DNA of 64,000 bases from Actinomycetota bacterium (GTDB lineage: Bacteria > Actinomycetota > Thermoleophilia > Solirubrobacterales > 70-9). Both the position numbers and the translations under genes were made by a program. Of the stretch, positions 18,589-27,269 are shown piece by piece. Under the pieces are notes generated by a model that searched no databases, was not told where the DNA came from, and saw only the letters and a list, made by a program, of their open reading frames with translations. Numbering within the stretch: position 1 is the first letter of the stretch; the number at the start of each line of letters is the position of its first letter. The DNA is taken from NCBI GenBank assembly GCA_005885405.1, contig VAYN01000014.1, positions 1-64,000 on the forward strand, in the 5' to 3' direction.

Positions 18589-18703
18589 TCGTCCCAGTCG
18601 GTCGGAAGTGTCGTCGGGGATTCAACGGCTGGGCCGACCCGTACTTTCATGGAACTTTCAGATCCCTGGAAGCAAGTCCATCCCTGAACCGTTTTCCAAG
18701 GAG

Positions 18704-19597
18704 ATGAGCGGATCAAAAGAGCAGCGGCTTCTCGTCATCACCCCGGTTCGAAACGAGGCCGCCCATCTCGAGCGGGTGGTGACGGCGATGGCGGCCCAGA
18801 CCCGTCCCCCGGACGAATGGATCGTTGTCGACGACTTCTCCGAGGATGGCACCGGCGAGCTGCTTTCGGCGCTCGCCCGGGAAGTCCCGTTCATGCGGGT
18901 CGTCTCGCCCGAGCCCGGCCCGCAGCCGAGCGGGGTCGACCGGCTGGCGCTGGCGGCAGCGCCACGCGCCTTCAACGCCGGCCTCGCCCGCGGCCTCGAC
19001 GGCTATACGCACGTTGGCAAGCTCGACGGCGACGTCGAGCTGCCGCCCGAGTACTACGAAGCGCTGCTCGAGCGCTTCGCCGCCGACAAGCGGCTTGGGA
19101 TCGCCTGCGGCGACCTGATCGAGCCGCTCGACGGTGAGTGGGTGCGGCTGGCGATACCCCCGCACCACGTCCATGGTGCCCTCAAGCTCTACTCGCGCGA
19201 GTGCCTGGAAGCGATCGGCGGCGTCCAGGAGCGCCTCGGCTGGGACACGATCGACGAGACCTACGCCCGTATGCGGTCCTTCCGAACCCGCTCCTACCCC
19301 GACCTGGTCGCGCGCCATCATCGCCCCGTGGCGACTGCCAGCGGCGCCCTGCGCGGCCGCGCCCGCCACGGCCGCTGCGCCTGGATCGCCCACTTCGGGC
19401 TCGCCTGGGTGTTCTTGCGTGCCTTCAAGGTCGGGCTGCGGATGCACCCGCGGGGGATCTCCGGGCTCGCCTTCCTCTACGGGTACCTGGAGGCGGCGCT
19501 GCGCAGGGTTCCGCGGGTCGAAGACGCCGAGTTCCGCCGCTTCGTCCGGACCGAGCTGCGCGGCCGCATTCGCGCCGCGCTGCCGGGGGTGGGGTAG
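18704..19597 (+). CDS. Family 2 glycosyltransferase
   Basis: A 297-residue GT-A enzyme. LLVITPVRNEAAHLERVV and WIVVDDFSEDGT form the nucleotide-binding half, and KLDGDVELPPEYYE contains the DxD metal-binding motif. ATG 18704 was chosen because the homologous region starts right after it. An AAGGAG sequence touches it, which is unusually close, so initiation may differ. The stop is 4 bases before the second asnB, suggesting one transcript with asnB and the flippase that follows. The donor sugar is unknown. The 115-base region upstream is shared with the divergent Wzz-like gene and must hold both promoters. Confidence 0.75.
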   Translation: MSGSKEQRLLVITPVRNEAAHLERVVTAMAAQTRPPDEWIVVDDFSEDGTGELLSALAREVPFMRVVSPEPGPQPSGVDRLALAAAPRAFNAGLARGLDGYTHVGKLDGDVELPPEYYEALLERFAADKRLGIACGDLIEPLDGEWVRLAIPPHHVHGALKLYSRECLEAIGGVQERLGWDTIDETYARMRSFRTRSYPDLVARHHRPVATASGALRGRARHGRCAWIAHFGLAWVFLRAFKVGLRMHPRGISGLAFLYGYLEAALRRVPRVEDAEFRRFVRTELRGRIRAALPGVG

Positions 19598-19601
19598 GGG
19601 C

Positions 19602-21509
19602 ATGTGCGGAATCGCCGGAATCGTCGCGGCCGACCCGCGCCGCACGCCGCTCGAGCCCGAGGCCCTGACGGCGATGACCGCCGCGATTGAGCACCGCGGC
19701 CCCGACGAGGACGGACACCTGCTCGAGCCGGGGGTCGCCCTCGGGATGCGCCGGCTCAGCGTCATCGACCCGGCCGGGAGCCCGCAGCCGGTGGCCAGCG
19801 AGGACGGCGAGGTGACCGCCGTCTTCAACGGCGAGATCTACAACTTCCGCGAGCTGCGGGCCGAGCTCGAAGGGCGCGGGCACCGCTTTGCAACCCGCGG
19901 CGACGGCGAGACGATCGTCCACCTCTACGAGGAGCTCGGACCCCGTTTCGTCGAGCGCCTGCGCGGGATGTTCGCGATCGCGCTCTGGGACCGGCCGCGG
20001 CGCCGGCTCGTCCTCGCCCGCGACCGGATGGGGGTAAAGCCGCTCTATGTCGCCGAGAGCGAGGCGGGGATCGGTTTCGCCTCCGAGGTCAAGTCCCTGC
20101 TCGCCGGCGGCCTGATCCAGCCGCGACTCGACCCCGCCGCAGCCGAGCTCTTCATGGCTTGGGGCTACGTGCCTGGACCGCTGACCCTGTTTGAGGGCGT
20201 GCGCAAGCTCGACCCCGCTACCTACCTCGTCTACGAGGACGGCCGGGTCACCGAGAGCCGCTGCTACTGGAACCCGTGGGACAACGCCCCGGAAGGGGTC
20301 GGCAGCTCTTGGGACGAGGACGGCGAGCGCCTGCTCGAGCTGCTGCGCACCTCGACCCGGGCGCGGATGGTCAGCGATGTGCCGCTGGGCGTAATGCTCA
20401 GCGGCGGACTCGACTCGAGCCTGATCGCAGCTCTGATGACCGAGGCCTCCGACCGGCCGATCCAGACCTTCTCGGTGGGGTTCGTCGAGGACGCCGCCGC
20501 CAACGAGCTGGCCGAGGCGCGCCAGGTCGCCGAACGGCTTGGCGCCGACCACCACGAGCTCGAAACCTCGGCGCTTGATCACCCCGACCTGCTCGACGAC
20601 GCGCTTGGCCACCTCGAGGAGCCGATCGCCGACCTCTCCTGCGTCGGCATGCTGCTGCTCAGCCGACTTGCCCGCGAGACGGTCACCGTGGCCCTCTCCG
20701 GCCAGGGCGCCGACGAGATCCTCGGCGGCTACCGCAAGCACCAGATCGCCCGTCTCGCCGACCAACTCGGCCGCGTGCCCGGGGGGCGGGCGGCGGCTGG
20801 GCTGGCGGCGCGGGCGGGGGCGCCCGAGTCGACCCGCGCCCGCGGCCTGCAGGCGCTCGCGACCGAGGATCCGGTCGAGCGGATGCTGGCGATGAGCAGG
20901 GTCGTGCAGCCGCGTCAGCGGCTCGATCTGTTCACGCCGGAGTTCCTCACTGCGACCGACGTCGGTGCCCCAGTGCGGCATCACCTCGACGGCCTCGCCG
21001 GTCGCTCGGCCCTGACCCAGACGCTGTACCTCGACCTCCGGCTCGCTCTCGTCGACAACATGCTTCTCTACTTCGACAAGATGTCGATGGCGACTTCGCT
21101 TGAGGTGCGGGTGCCTTTCCTCGACCACGACGTCGTCTCCTTCTGCCTCGCTCTGCCGGATTCGCGCAAGGTCCGGCGCGGCAACCGCAAGGAGCTGCTG
21201 AAGCGGATCTCCCGCGGCCTCGTCGCCGACGAGATCATCGACAAGCCGAAGCGGGGGTTCTTCCGCTCGGCGCTCGGCAGCTGGCTGCAGGCGCAGCAGG
21301 GCGGGCTGCTCGAGCAGACCCTGCTCGACCCCGGCACCCAGGCCCGCGGCCTCTACCGCGCCGACGAGGTGCGGCGGCTGCTGCGAAGTTCCGGCGCGGG
21401 CGACATCAAGGCCGACCAGCGCCTCTTCTGCCTGTTCCTGCTGGAGCGCTGGCAACGACAGTGGGTGGATGCGCCGGCGAAGAAATCGACTCCGCTGACC
21501 GTTGCTTAA
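19602..21509 (+). CDS. asnB: Glutamine-hydrolysing asparagine synthetase-type amidotransferase (second copy)
   Basis: A 635-residue protein starting MCGIAGIV with the catalytic Cys at position 2 after start-Met removal. The glutaminase domain includes RLSVIDPAGSPQPV and FNGEIYNF, the synthetase PP-loop is SGGLDSS, and SGQGADEILGGYRKH is the aspartate/adenylate region. It differs clearly from the first copy, so this is not a recent duplication. In the first copy the corresponding motif is NGDGGDESFAG; here it is SGQGADEILGG, which may mean another acceptor. It lies between a GT2 and a flippase, so a role in amidating a glycan component is likely but not proven. Confidence 0.83.
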   Translation: MCGIAGIVAADPRRTPLEPEALTAMTAAIEHRGPDEDGHLLEPGVALGMRRLSVIDPAGSPQPVASEDGEVTAVFNGEIYNFRELRAELEGRGHRFATRGDGETIVHLYEELGPRFVERLRGMFAIALWDRPRRRLVLARDRMGVKPLYVAESEAGIGFASEVKSLLAGGLIQPRLDPAAAELFMAWGYVPGPLTLFEGVRKLDPATYLVYEDGRVTESRCYWNPWDNAPEGVGSSWDEDGERLLELLRTSTRARMVSDVPLGVMLSGGLDSSLIAALMTEASDRPIQTFSVGFVEDAAANELAEARQVAERLGADHHELETSALDHPDLLDDALGHLEEPIADLSCVGMLLLSRLARETVTVALSGQGADEILGGYRKHQIARLADQLGRVPGGRAAAGLAARAGAPESTRARGLQALATEDPVERMLAMSRVVQPRQRLDLFTPEFLTATDVGAPVRHHLDGLAGRSALTQTLYLDLRLALVDNMLLYFDKMSMATSLEVRVPFLDHDVVSFCLALPDSRKVRRGNRKELLKRISRGLVADEIIDKPKRGFFRSALGSWLQAQQGGLLEQTLLDPGTQARGLYRADEVRRLLRSSGAGDIKADQRLFCLFLLERWQRQWVDAPAKKSTPLTVA

Positions 21510-21513
21510 TTAG

Positions 21514-23088
21514 ATGAGCACCGCTGCCACCGACAGCATGCAGGCAAAGCACGCCAGCGCGGGCGTCGCGATGTCGCTGGCGACCCTCTCGATGGCCGCC
21601 GCCTCCGGGCTACAGGCGCTGCTCTATCTCAACTCTTTCGGCGTCGACGGCCGCACCGATGGCTTCTTCGTCGCCTTCGCGCTCTACACGATCGTCGGCG
21701 TCTTCAGCCAGAGCATCCGGATGACCTCGGCCAACCTCTTGATCGGAGAACGGCCGCGGCTGTTGACCGTCGAGTACGGCGTCTGCCTCGGCCTGATCGC
21801 GATTCCGATCCTGATCCTGAGCATTCCCTTCGCCGACCAATTCGCCCACCTGCTCGCGCCTGGGCTCGACGCCGCCGACCGCGCCGTCACTGCCGACGCG
21901 CTGCCCCTGCTCGGCCTCGCCGCGGCGCTGCAGCTCTGGGCCGCCGGTGGGGCGACCCTGCTCGCCGTTCGTGACCGCTTCAACACGATCGCCGCCGCCT
22001 ACATCTTCGGAGCTGCGTTCGGGCTCGTCGTCTACCTCGTCGTCTCACCGCTGGCCAAGGAGCTGACTCTCGGCTGGTCGATGCTGGCGATGGCGGCCGG
22101 AACCCTGGCGGTGATGCTGGTCGGGCTCCGCGCCGCCCGCCCGGAGCCGACCGCCACGAAGCCCTCGTTCGCCCCCGCCCGACTGGTCTCGATGGCGGGC
22201 TTGATCCTCGCCCGGACCGCGATCTACCTGGCCTTCAACGCTCTCTACATGGTCACCCTCGCCTTTGCGTCCGGCTACGCCGAAGGCGACGCAACGGTCC
22301 TCTCCTACGCCTACCTCTTCGCCAGCTACCTGGTCGCCGGCACCGCGTTCGCCCTAGGCCTCTCGCGGATCGCCGACATGCGCCGCGGCGCCCTCGGCGA
22401 GTGGCGCGAGGTGCTCGCCGACACGGTGCCCTCCGGGTTTCGCTACTCGATGCTGATCGCGGCGCCGGCGATGGCGGCGCTGATCGTCGCGGGGGCGCCG
22501 TTGATCGGTGAGCTGCTCCCACATAGCTTCGACCCCGCCGACGTCGAAACCCTGCGCGTCTTCGCGGCGCTGCTCGCCCCCTGGGTGGTGGCGGCGCTGC
22601 TGGTCAACCTGCTGCTGCCGGCGCTGCTGGCGCTCGGGCGCGGCCGGCTCGTCAACGCCTTGGCGCCGCCGCTCCTGGTGCTGCACATCGGCGCCACCGC
22701 GCTCGGCGGCTCCCTCTTCGGCTCTGAGGGCGTCGTCGGAGCCGCCTGCGTCGCCCCGGCCGCCTTCGCCGCGGTCCTCTTCTTCGCCGGTGCCAGGGAG
22801 GGACGACGGGCGCTGGCCGGCACCCTTGCCGGCGATGGCGCCCGTCTCGCGGCCTTCGCCGCCGCCAGTTTCGGCGGCGCTGCCCTGCTCGCGGAGCTGG
22901 TCGCCGAAGGCCTGGCCGAGGCGCTCCTCGCCGGGGCCCTCGGGTCGGCCCTTTACGTCGGCTGCGTCCTGCTGACGACGCCGCGGCTGCTGAGCGTCCT
23001 CCTCGGCGCGATCAGGAAAGCGCCGCTGGTAGATCAGGCGACGGAAGCGCCGCGGCCTGCCGCGAGCTCGTCGATCAGCGCCAGGTAG
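21514..23088 (+). CDS. MurJ/MOP-like lipid-linked glycan flippase
   Basis: A 524-residue membrane protein with about fourteen helices. Its N-terminal region, ALLYLNSFGVDGRTDGFFVAFALYTIVGVFSQSIR, resembles MurJ/MviN family members (a helix carrying a charged GxDGRTD loop). It starts 4 bases after the asnB stop. Its last 55 bases overlap the 3' end of the convergent glycosyltransferase gene. It could flip a lipid-linked oligosaccharide for this locus. A true lipid II flippase role is less likely in this setting but cannot be excluded. Confidence 0.65.
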   Translation: MSTAATDSMQAKHASAGVAMSLATLSMAAASGLQALLYLNSFGVDGRTDGFFVAFALYTIVGVFSQSIRMTSANLLIGERPRLLTVEYGVCLGLIAIPILILSIPFADQFAHLLAPGLDAADRAVTADALPLLGLAAALQLWAAGGATLLAVRDRFNTIAAAYIFGAAFGLVVYLVVSPLAKELTLGWSMLAMAAGTLAVMLVGLRAARPEPTATKPSFAPARLVSMAGLILARTAIYLAFNALYMVTLAFASGYAEGDATVLSYAYLFASYLVAGTAFALGLSRIADMRRGALGEWREVLADTVPSGFRYSMLIAAPAMAALIVAGAPLIGELLPHSFDPADVETLRVFAALLAPWVVAALLVNLLLPALLALGRGRLVNALAPPLLVLHIGATALGGSLFGSEGVVGAACVAPAAFAAVLFFAGAREGRRALAGTLAGDGARLAAFAAASFGGAALLAELVAEGLAEALLAGALGSALYVGCVLLTTPRLLSVLLGAIRKAPLVDQATEAPRPAASSSISAR

Positions 23089-24272
23089 CCGTCGCGCTGG
23101 CGGCGCCACTCGATCTCGGCCAAGCGTAGGGAGGCGCGCACGGCGCGCTGGCGGGCCAGCACCGGGTCGGCCCGCACGCCTTCGATCGCAGCGGCGACCG
23201 AGGCCGGGTCACCGGGCTCTGCCAGCAGCACGTCGTCGCCAAAGTAGCTCTCGATCACGGGCAGCCGCGAGGCGATCGTCGGCATCCCCATGTGGACGTA
23301 CTCGAGCAACTTGACGGGAAGCAGCAGCTCGGTGAAGTCGTCGCGCAGGGTCGGGACGACCCCAAGGTGCGCGGCCGCGAGGCGGTCGGGGATCTCCTCA
23401 ACCGGGGTCGGCTGCGGTGCAATCCGGACCCCGACCGGGGCAATCTCGGCCGCCTTCTGGGCCAGGCTCCGGGCTGCCTCGGCGTCGGAGCCGTAGACGT
23501 CGAGCTCGACCTCGGCGCCATCGGCGCGCAGCATTGCTACCGCGCGGACCAGGGTCTCGACCCCGAAGCGCTCCGCGAGGCCACCGTGGTAGACGATCCT
23601 CAGCGGCCCCTCCTGGGGCAGCGCCAGCGGGTCGCGGCGGGCGCCGAAGATGCGTTCGTCGGGGGTGTTCATCACGACCTGGGTGCGCGTTGCGGCGACG
23701 CCGCGGGCGGCCAGCAGGTCGCGGGCCTCCCCGGTGACGAAGATGTGGCAGTCGGCGAGGGCGGCGCTGATCCGCTCCTCGGCACGAATCAGGCGCACCA
23801 GCGGATGACCCGGCGAGCGATCAAACAGGGTCGCGAACAGCTCCGGGAAGGTGTCGTGGAAGTTGAGGATCAGCGGCGTTCCGCGCAGCTTCGGCCGCAG
23901 CGCCGTGAAGACCAGCGCGTCGGGCATGTTGTGGATCTCGACGAGATCGAAGCGGTGGCGCCGGTCGAGCGCGGTGACGCGCCGTGCGGCGCCTGAGAAG
24001 AAGCGCGCGTTGCCCTCGAGGTAGGCCCGCTTGCCCCCGCGCGGCTTCCCAGCGGCGGCGCGGTGGAGGACGATCTTGCCGGCCCCGACCGGGATCTCCT
24101 CGTGGTCGTTGAGGCAGACGCAGTGGACCTCGTCGCCGCGTTCGGCGAGGGCTCGAGCCTGGCGCTGGATCCGCGAGTCGACGACGAAGTCGGAGTAGTG
24201 GACCATGCAGATCCGCAGGCCGCCGCCGCCGGCGCTGCGGGCACGGTCTTCAGCTAACGGCTGCGGTTTCAA
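23034..24272 (-). CDS. Family 4 glycosyltransferase
   Basis: A 412-residue GT-B fold enzyme. The N-terminal half has RICMVHYSDFVVDSRIQRQARALAERGDEV, and the C-terminal half has IVYHGGLAERFGVETLVRA and VKLLEYVHMGMPTIASRLPVIESYF followed by VLLAEPGD. The glycine-rich acceptor loop and the E-x7-E-like donor motif are those of GT4 (GT1-superfamily) retaining transferases. It would act in the cytoplasm on the lipid-linked glycan. Its start overlaps the end of the DegT-type aminotransferase gene by 23 bases, implying co-transcription with it. The next in-frame Met (MVHYSDF) would delete part of the first strand, so the upstream start is preferred. Confidence 0.8.
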   Translation of the reverse strand: MKPQPLAEDRARSAGGGGLRICMVHYSDFVVDSRIQRQARALAERGDEVHCVCLNDHEEIPVGAGKIVLHRAAAGKPRGGKRAYLEGNARFFSGAARRVTALDRRHRFDLVEIHNMPDALVFTALRPKLRGTPLILNFHDTFPELFATLFDRSPGHPLVRLIRAEERISAALADCHIFVTGEARDLLAARGVAATRTQVVMNTPDERIFGARRDPLALPQEGPLRIVYHGGLAERFGVETLVRAVAMLRADGAEVELDVYGSDAEAARSLAQKAAEIAPVGVRIAPQPTPVEEIPDRLAAAHLGVVPTLRDDFTELLLPVKLLEYVHMGMPTIASRLPVIESYFGDDVLLAEPGDPASVAAAIEGVRADPVLARQRAVRASLRLAEIEWRRQRDGYLALIDELAAGRGASVA

Positions 24273-25413
24273 AGCTCTCCACCGCGGCGACGATCTCGGC
24301 GATCTGCTCGTCGGTGATCGCCGGGAAGATCGGCAGCGAGCAGTTTTCCCCGGCCAGTCGCTCTGCCACCGGCAGGGATCCGGGCCGCAGCTTCTGTCCG
24401 GCGTAGGCCGGCTGCAGGTGGATCGGAGTCGGGTAGTGGACGGCGCTGGCGATGCCGCGCGCGTCGAGGTGGTCGCGCAGGGCGTCGCGTTCGCCGCTGC
24501 GGACGACGAAGAGGTGGTAGACGTGGTCGCTGTCGGCAGCGGCCGGAGCGGGGGGGATCACGGCGGTCCCAGCGAGACCGGCGCGCAGCGCCTCGGCCGC
24601 CTCGCGGCGGCGCTGGTTCCAGTCCGGCAGGTAGCGCAGCTTCACCTCGAGGATCGCCGCCTGCAGCGTGTCGAGGCGGTGGGTCCCGGTCGCCAGCTCG
24701 TGGTTGTGGCGGACGGCCTCGCCGTGGGAGCGCAGCAACCGCACCTTGCGGTCGAGGTCAGGATCATTGGTCACCAGTGCGCCGCCATCGCCCCAGCCCC
24801 CGAGGTTCTTGGTCGGGTAGAAGCTGAAGCAGCCGGCGTCGCCGAAGGAGCCGACCGGGCGACCTTTGTAGAGGGCGCCATGAGCCTGGCAGGCGTCCTC
24901 GACGACGGCGATCCCGCGGGCACGGCAGAGGGCCAGTAGCGGGAGCATCTCGACCGGACGGCCGAAGAGGTGGACCGGAATCACGCAGCGGGTGCGCTCG
25001 GTCAGGGCCGCCTCAACGATCTCGGCGGTAATCAGCGCCGTCTCCGGGTCGACATCGACGATCACCGGCGTCGCGCCGACCGTGCTGACCGCCTCGGCGG
25101 TGGCGATGAAGCTGTAGGTGGGAACGATTACCTCGTCGCCGGGGCCGATCCCAAGCGCCCGCAGGGCGATCTCGAGTGCCGCGGTGCCGGAGCTGACCCC
25201 GGCCGCGTAACCGGTTCCGCAGAACTCCGCGAAAGCCGCCTCGAAGCTCTCCAGTTCGGGCCCGAGCGTGAAGGCGGACTGGCTGGCGATGCGCTCGACC
25301 GTCTCCATCAACTCCGCGAACAGCTCCGGGAAGGCGCTGTCGAGGCGGATGAAGGGGACGTTGGTGCCATCGGTGGCGGCAAGGGAGAGGGGGGCGGCGG
25401 TGGCGGGGTTCAT
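24250..25413 (-). CDS. DegT/DnrJ/EryC1/StrS sugar aminotransferase
   Basis: A 387-residue PLP enzyme that aminates a keto-sugar nucleotide. The fold-type I features are all present: GVSSGTAALEIALRALGIGPGDEVIVP, VEDACQAHGA, and the SFYPTKNLGGWGDGG segment with the PLP Lys at about 202. FIRLDSAFPEL near the N-terminus and HYPTPIHLQPAY near the C-terminus are typical of WecE/PerA/DesV-like members. A strong AGGAGG lies upstream of the ATG. The start overlaps the stop of the LuxR-type regulator (ATGA). With the two hexapeptide acyltransferases nearby, an N-acylated amino sugar is the likely product. Confidence 0.88.
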   Translation of the reverse strand: MNPATAAPLSLAATDGTNVPFIRLDSAFPELFAELMETVERIASQSAFTLGPELESFEAAFAEFCGTGYAAGVSSGTAALEIALRALGIGPGDEVIVPTYSFIATAEAVSTVGATPVIVDVDPETALITAEIVEAALTERTRCVIPVHLFGRPVEMLPLLALCRARGIAVVEDACQAHGALYKGRPVGSFGDAGCFSFYPTKNLGGWGDGGALVTNDPDLDRKVRLLRSHGEAVRHNHELATGTHRLDTLQAAILEVKLRYLPDWNQRRREAAEALRAGLAGTAVIPPAPAAADSDHVYHLFVVRSGERDALRDHLDARGIASAVHYPTPIHLQPAYAGQKLRPGSLPVAERLAGENCSLPIFPAITDEQIAEIVAAVESFETAAVS

Positions 25414-26075
25414 GCGGTGACTCCTCCTGGTGAGTTGGCCTGTTCGAGCTCGACGAAGAGCGCGGCGGCCTCACGGCGCGAGCGCACCCCGAACTTGGCG
25501 AAGGCCGAGGAGAGATGGCTCTTGATCGTGCTTTCGGAAAGGAAAAGCTGCTCCGCGATCTGGGCGTTGGTCAGACCCTGGGAAACCAAGGTGAGGACCT
25601 GGCGCTCACGGTGCGAGAAGGCGGGGCGCTCGACGCTTGCGCGCATTTTGCGGGGGACGACCGACTGACCCGATTCGACCGCGCTCACCGCGACGGCGAG
25701 AGTTTGCTCGAGTTCTGACTCAAAGACGATGGCGTCGGCGTCGGCGTCGAGGGCGCGGCGGACCCCGGTTGCGGTCGCCGCGGGGGAGACGACGACGATC
25801 GCGGGCTCGCGAAGTTCGCGCCGCAGGCAGCGGAGGGCCGCCATCTCGTGCGGGCGGTCGACGTCGCAGATCAGGATCACGATCGTCTCGGCGTCGAGGC
25901 CGAGCTCGATCGTCTCCTCAGGGCCATCGGTCAGGAGCAGTTCGACATTGGTGTCGTGCTCCTCAAGTGAGGCTTTGATCCGCGCCTGCGTTTCGGCGGC
26001 GCCGAGGCTTACGACCACGCAACAGCGCCCGGACGAGGTCCGTTCACGCACCGTTGGATCGCTGAGAACAGCCAT
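25410..26075 (-). CDS. LuxR-family response-regulator-like transcription factor
   Basis: A 221-residue protein with a receiver-like N-terminal domain (ILICDVDRP holds the candidate phospho-acceptor Asp) and a C-terminal LuxR/NarL helix-turn-helix (SHRERQVLTLVSQGLTNAQIAEQLFLSESTIKSHLSSAFAKF...). The N-terminal acidic pair expected after the first strand is replaced by SLGAAETQ, so phosphorylation by a histidine kinase is doubtful and this may be an atypical receiver. It is the first gene of an operon with the aminotransferase (ATGA overlap) and a GT4. It may therefore regulate the glycan locus, including itself. No kinase gene is in the window. Confidence 0.8.
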   Translation of the reverse strand: MAVLSDPTVRERTSSGRCCVVVSLGAAETQARIKASLEEHDTNVELLLTDGPEETIELGLDAETIVILICDVDRPHEMAALRCLRRELREPAIVVVSPAATATGVRRALDADADAIVFESELEQTLAVAVSAVESGQSVVPRKMRASVERPAFSHRERQVLTLVSQGLTNAQIAEQLFLSESTIKSHLSSAFAKFGVRSRREAAALFVELEQANSPGGVTA

Positions 26076-26156
26076 GACCTAGCAACGGCACGGCGACTCA
26101 AAAGCTTGCACGGATTTGCGCGCGGAAGTCCGTCGGCTGGGCGGCGTTGGTTCGGC

Positions 26157-26672
26157 ATGGACGACGCCGCAACGAACGCGCCCGTCAACGAGGCGCCGTA
26201 CCGCCTGCTCGACGAGGTCGATCTGGGGGAGGGGGTGGCGATCTACTCCTTCACCAACCTCTACGGCTGCCGGATCGGCGCCGGGACCCGGATCGGGACC
26301 TTCGTCGAGGTCCAGCGCGGCGCCTCGATCGGCGCCGCCTGCAAGATCCAGAGCCACAGCTTCATCTGCGACGGCGTCACGATCGAAGATGAGGTCTTCG
26401 TCGGGCACGGGGTGATGTTCGTCAACGACAAGCGGCCGCGGGCGACCGCCGGCGGTGAGCTGCAGACCGAGGAGGATTGGGAGCTGCTCGAGACCGTGGT
26501 CGAGCGCGGGGCGACCGTCGGCTCGGGCGCGACGATCCTCGGCGGAGTCCGGATCGGCGCCGGGGCGATGGTCGGCGCCGGCGCAGTGGTCAGCCGGGAC
26601 GTCGAGCCCGGCGCGACCGTGGCCGGCGTCCCAGCGCGGCCGCTTCGAGGTTCAGCGCCAGCGCTCCAGTAG
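26157..26672 (+). CDS. Hexapeptide-repeat acyltransferase (left-handed beta-helix)
   Basis: A 171-residue protein starting MDDAATNAP. It consists of hexapeptide repeats such as GCRIGAGTRIGTFVEVQRGASIGAAC and GATVGSGATILGGVRIGAGAMVGAGAVV. The closing motif AGVPARPLRG is typical of WlbB/PglD/WbbJ-like sugar O- or N-acetyltransferases. The loop VGHGVMFVNDKRPRAT carries the His and Asn-Asp residues usual for UDP-2,3-diacetamido-sugar acetyltransferases of the WlbB type. It is divergent from the regulator gene, and its last 21 bases overlap the end of the second acyltransferase. Acetylation of the DegT product is plausible. Confidence 0.8.
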   Translation: MDDAATNAPVNEAPYRLLDEVDLGEGVAIYSFTNLYGCRIGAGTRIGTFVEVQRGASIGAACKIQSHSFICDGVTIEDEVFVGHGVMFVNDKRPRATAGGELQTEEDWELLETVVERGATVGSGATILGGVRIGAGAMVGAGAVVSRDVEPGATVAGVPARPLRGSAPALQ

Positions 26673-27209
26673 ATCGTCGTCGGGCACTTCCCGCAGTTGG
26701 CGCGCGGGCACGCCGACGACAACGGCGCGCGGCGGGACGTCGGCGGCGACGACGGCGCCAGCGGCGACGAAGGCCTCCTCGCCGATTTCGACTCCAGGGC
26801 AGATCGTCGAGCCGCCGCCGACCCGGCAGGCGCGGCGCAGAACCGGACCTTCGAACTCCTTCTCGGGCCCGTGGCGGTTCATCGTGTTGTCGTTGGTCAA
26901 GGTGACGCCGGGACCGACGAAGACGTCGTCCTCGACCACCGTGCCGGCGGTGATGTAGCAGCGGGTCTGCACGCTGACCCGGGCCCCCACGGCGACGTCG
27001 GGGTCGACGCAGCTGTAGCTGCCGATCGTCGTCCCGGCCCCGATCCGGGCGCGGTCGCGGAGCTGGGCGTGGTCGCCGATTCGGGCCCCGTCGGCGATAT
27101 CGACCCCGGCATGGATCACCACGTGGCCGCCGAGCAGGACCCCCTCGCCGATCTTCACGTCCGGGCCGAGCAGCAGTCCGGGCGCGAGATCAGAGGCCTG
27201 TAGTCGCAT
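26652..27209 (-). CDS. Second hexapeptide-repeat acyltransferase
   Basis: A 185-residue protein. From ATG 27209, repeats run from LAPGLLLGPDVKIGEGVLLGGHVVIHAG to GVEIGEEAFVAAGAVVAADVPPRAVVVGVPARQLRE. DNTMNRHGPEKEF in the middle replaces the NDKRPRAT loop of its neighbour, so the two are related but not duplicates. The open frame extends upstream to 27464, but that extension has no family similarity and would overlap the dehydrogenase gene. It may acylate a second position of the same sugar. It lies tail to tail with the first acyltransferase gene, with overlapping ends. Confidence 0.78.
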   Translation of the reverse strand: MRLQASDLAPGLLLGPDVKIGEGVLLGGHVVIHAGVDIADGARIGDHAQLRDRARIGAGTTIGSYSCVDPDVAVGARVSVQTRCYITAGTVVEDDVFVGPGVTLTNDNTMNRHGPEKEFEGPVLRRACRVGGGSTICPGVEIGEEAFVAAGAVVAADVPPRAVVVGVPARQLREVPDDDLLERWR

Positions 27210-27269
27210 CGCGCAGATCCTAACCCTGCGGCGGCGGAAGTCCGGGGCGGCGGTCGGCGTTATCCAGGC

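Noticed and set aside
24970-25668. Plus-strand open frame opposite the aminotransferase and regulator
   Set aside because: No recognisable domain and entirely covered by two strong minus-strand genes.
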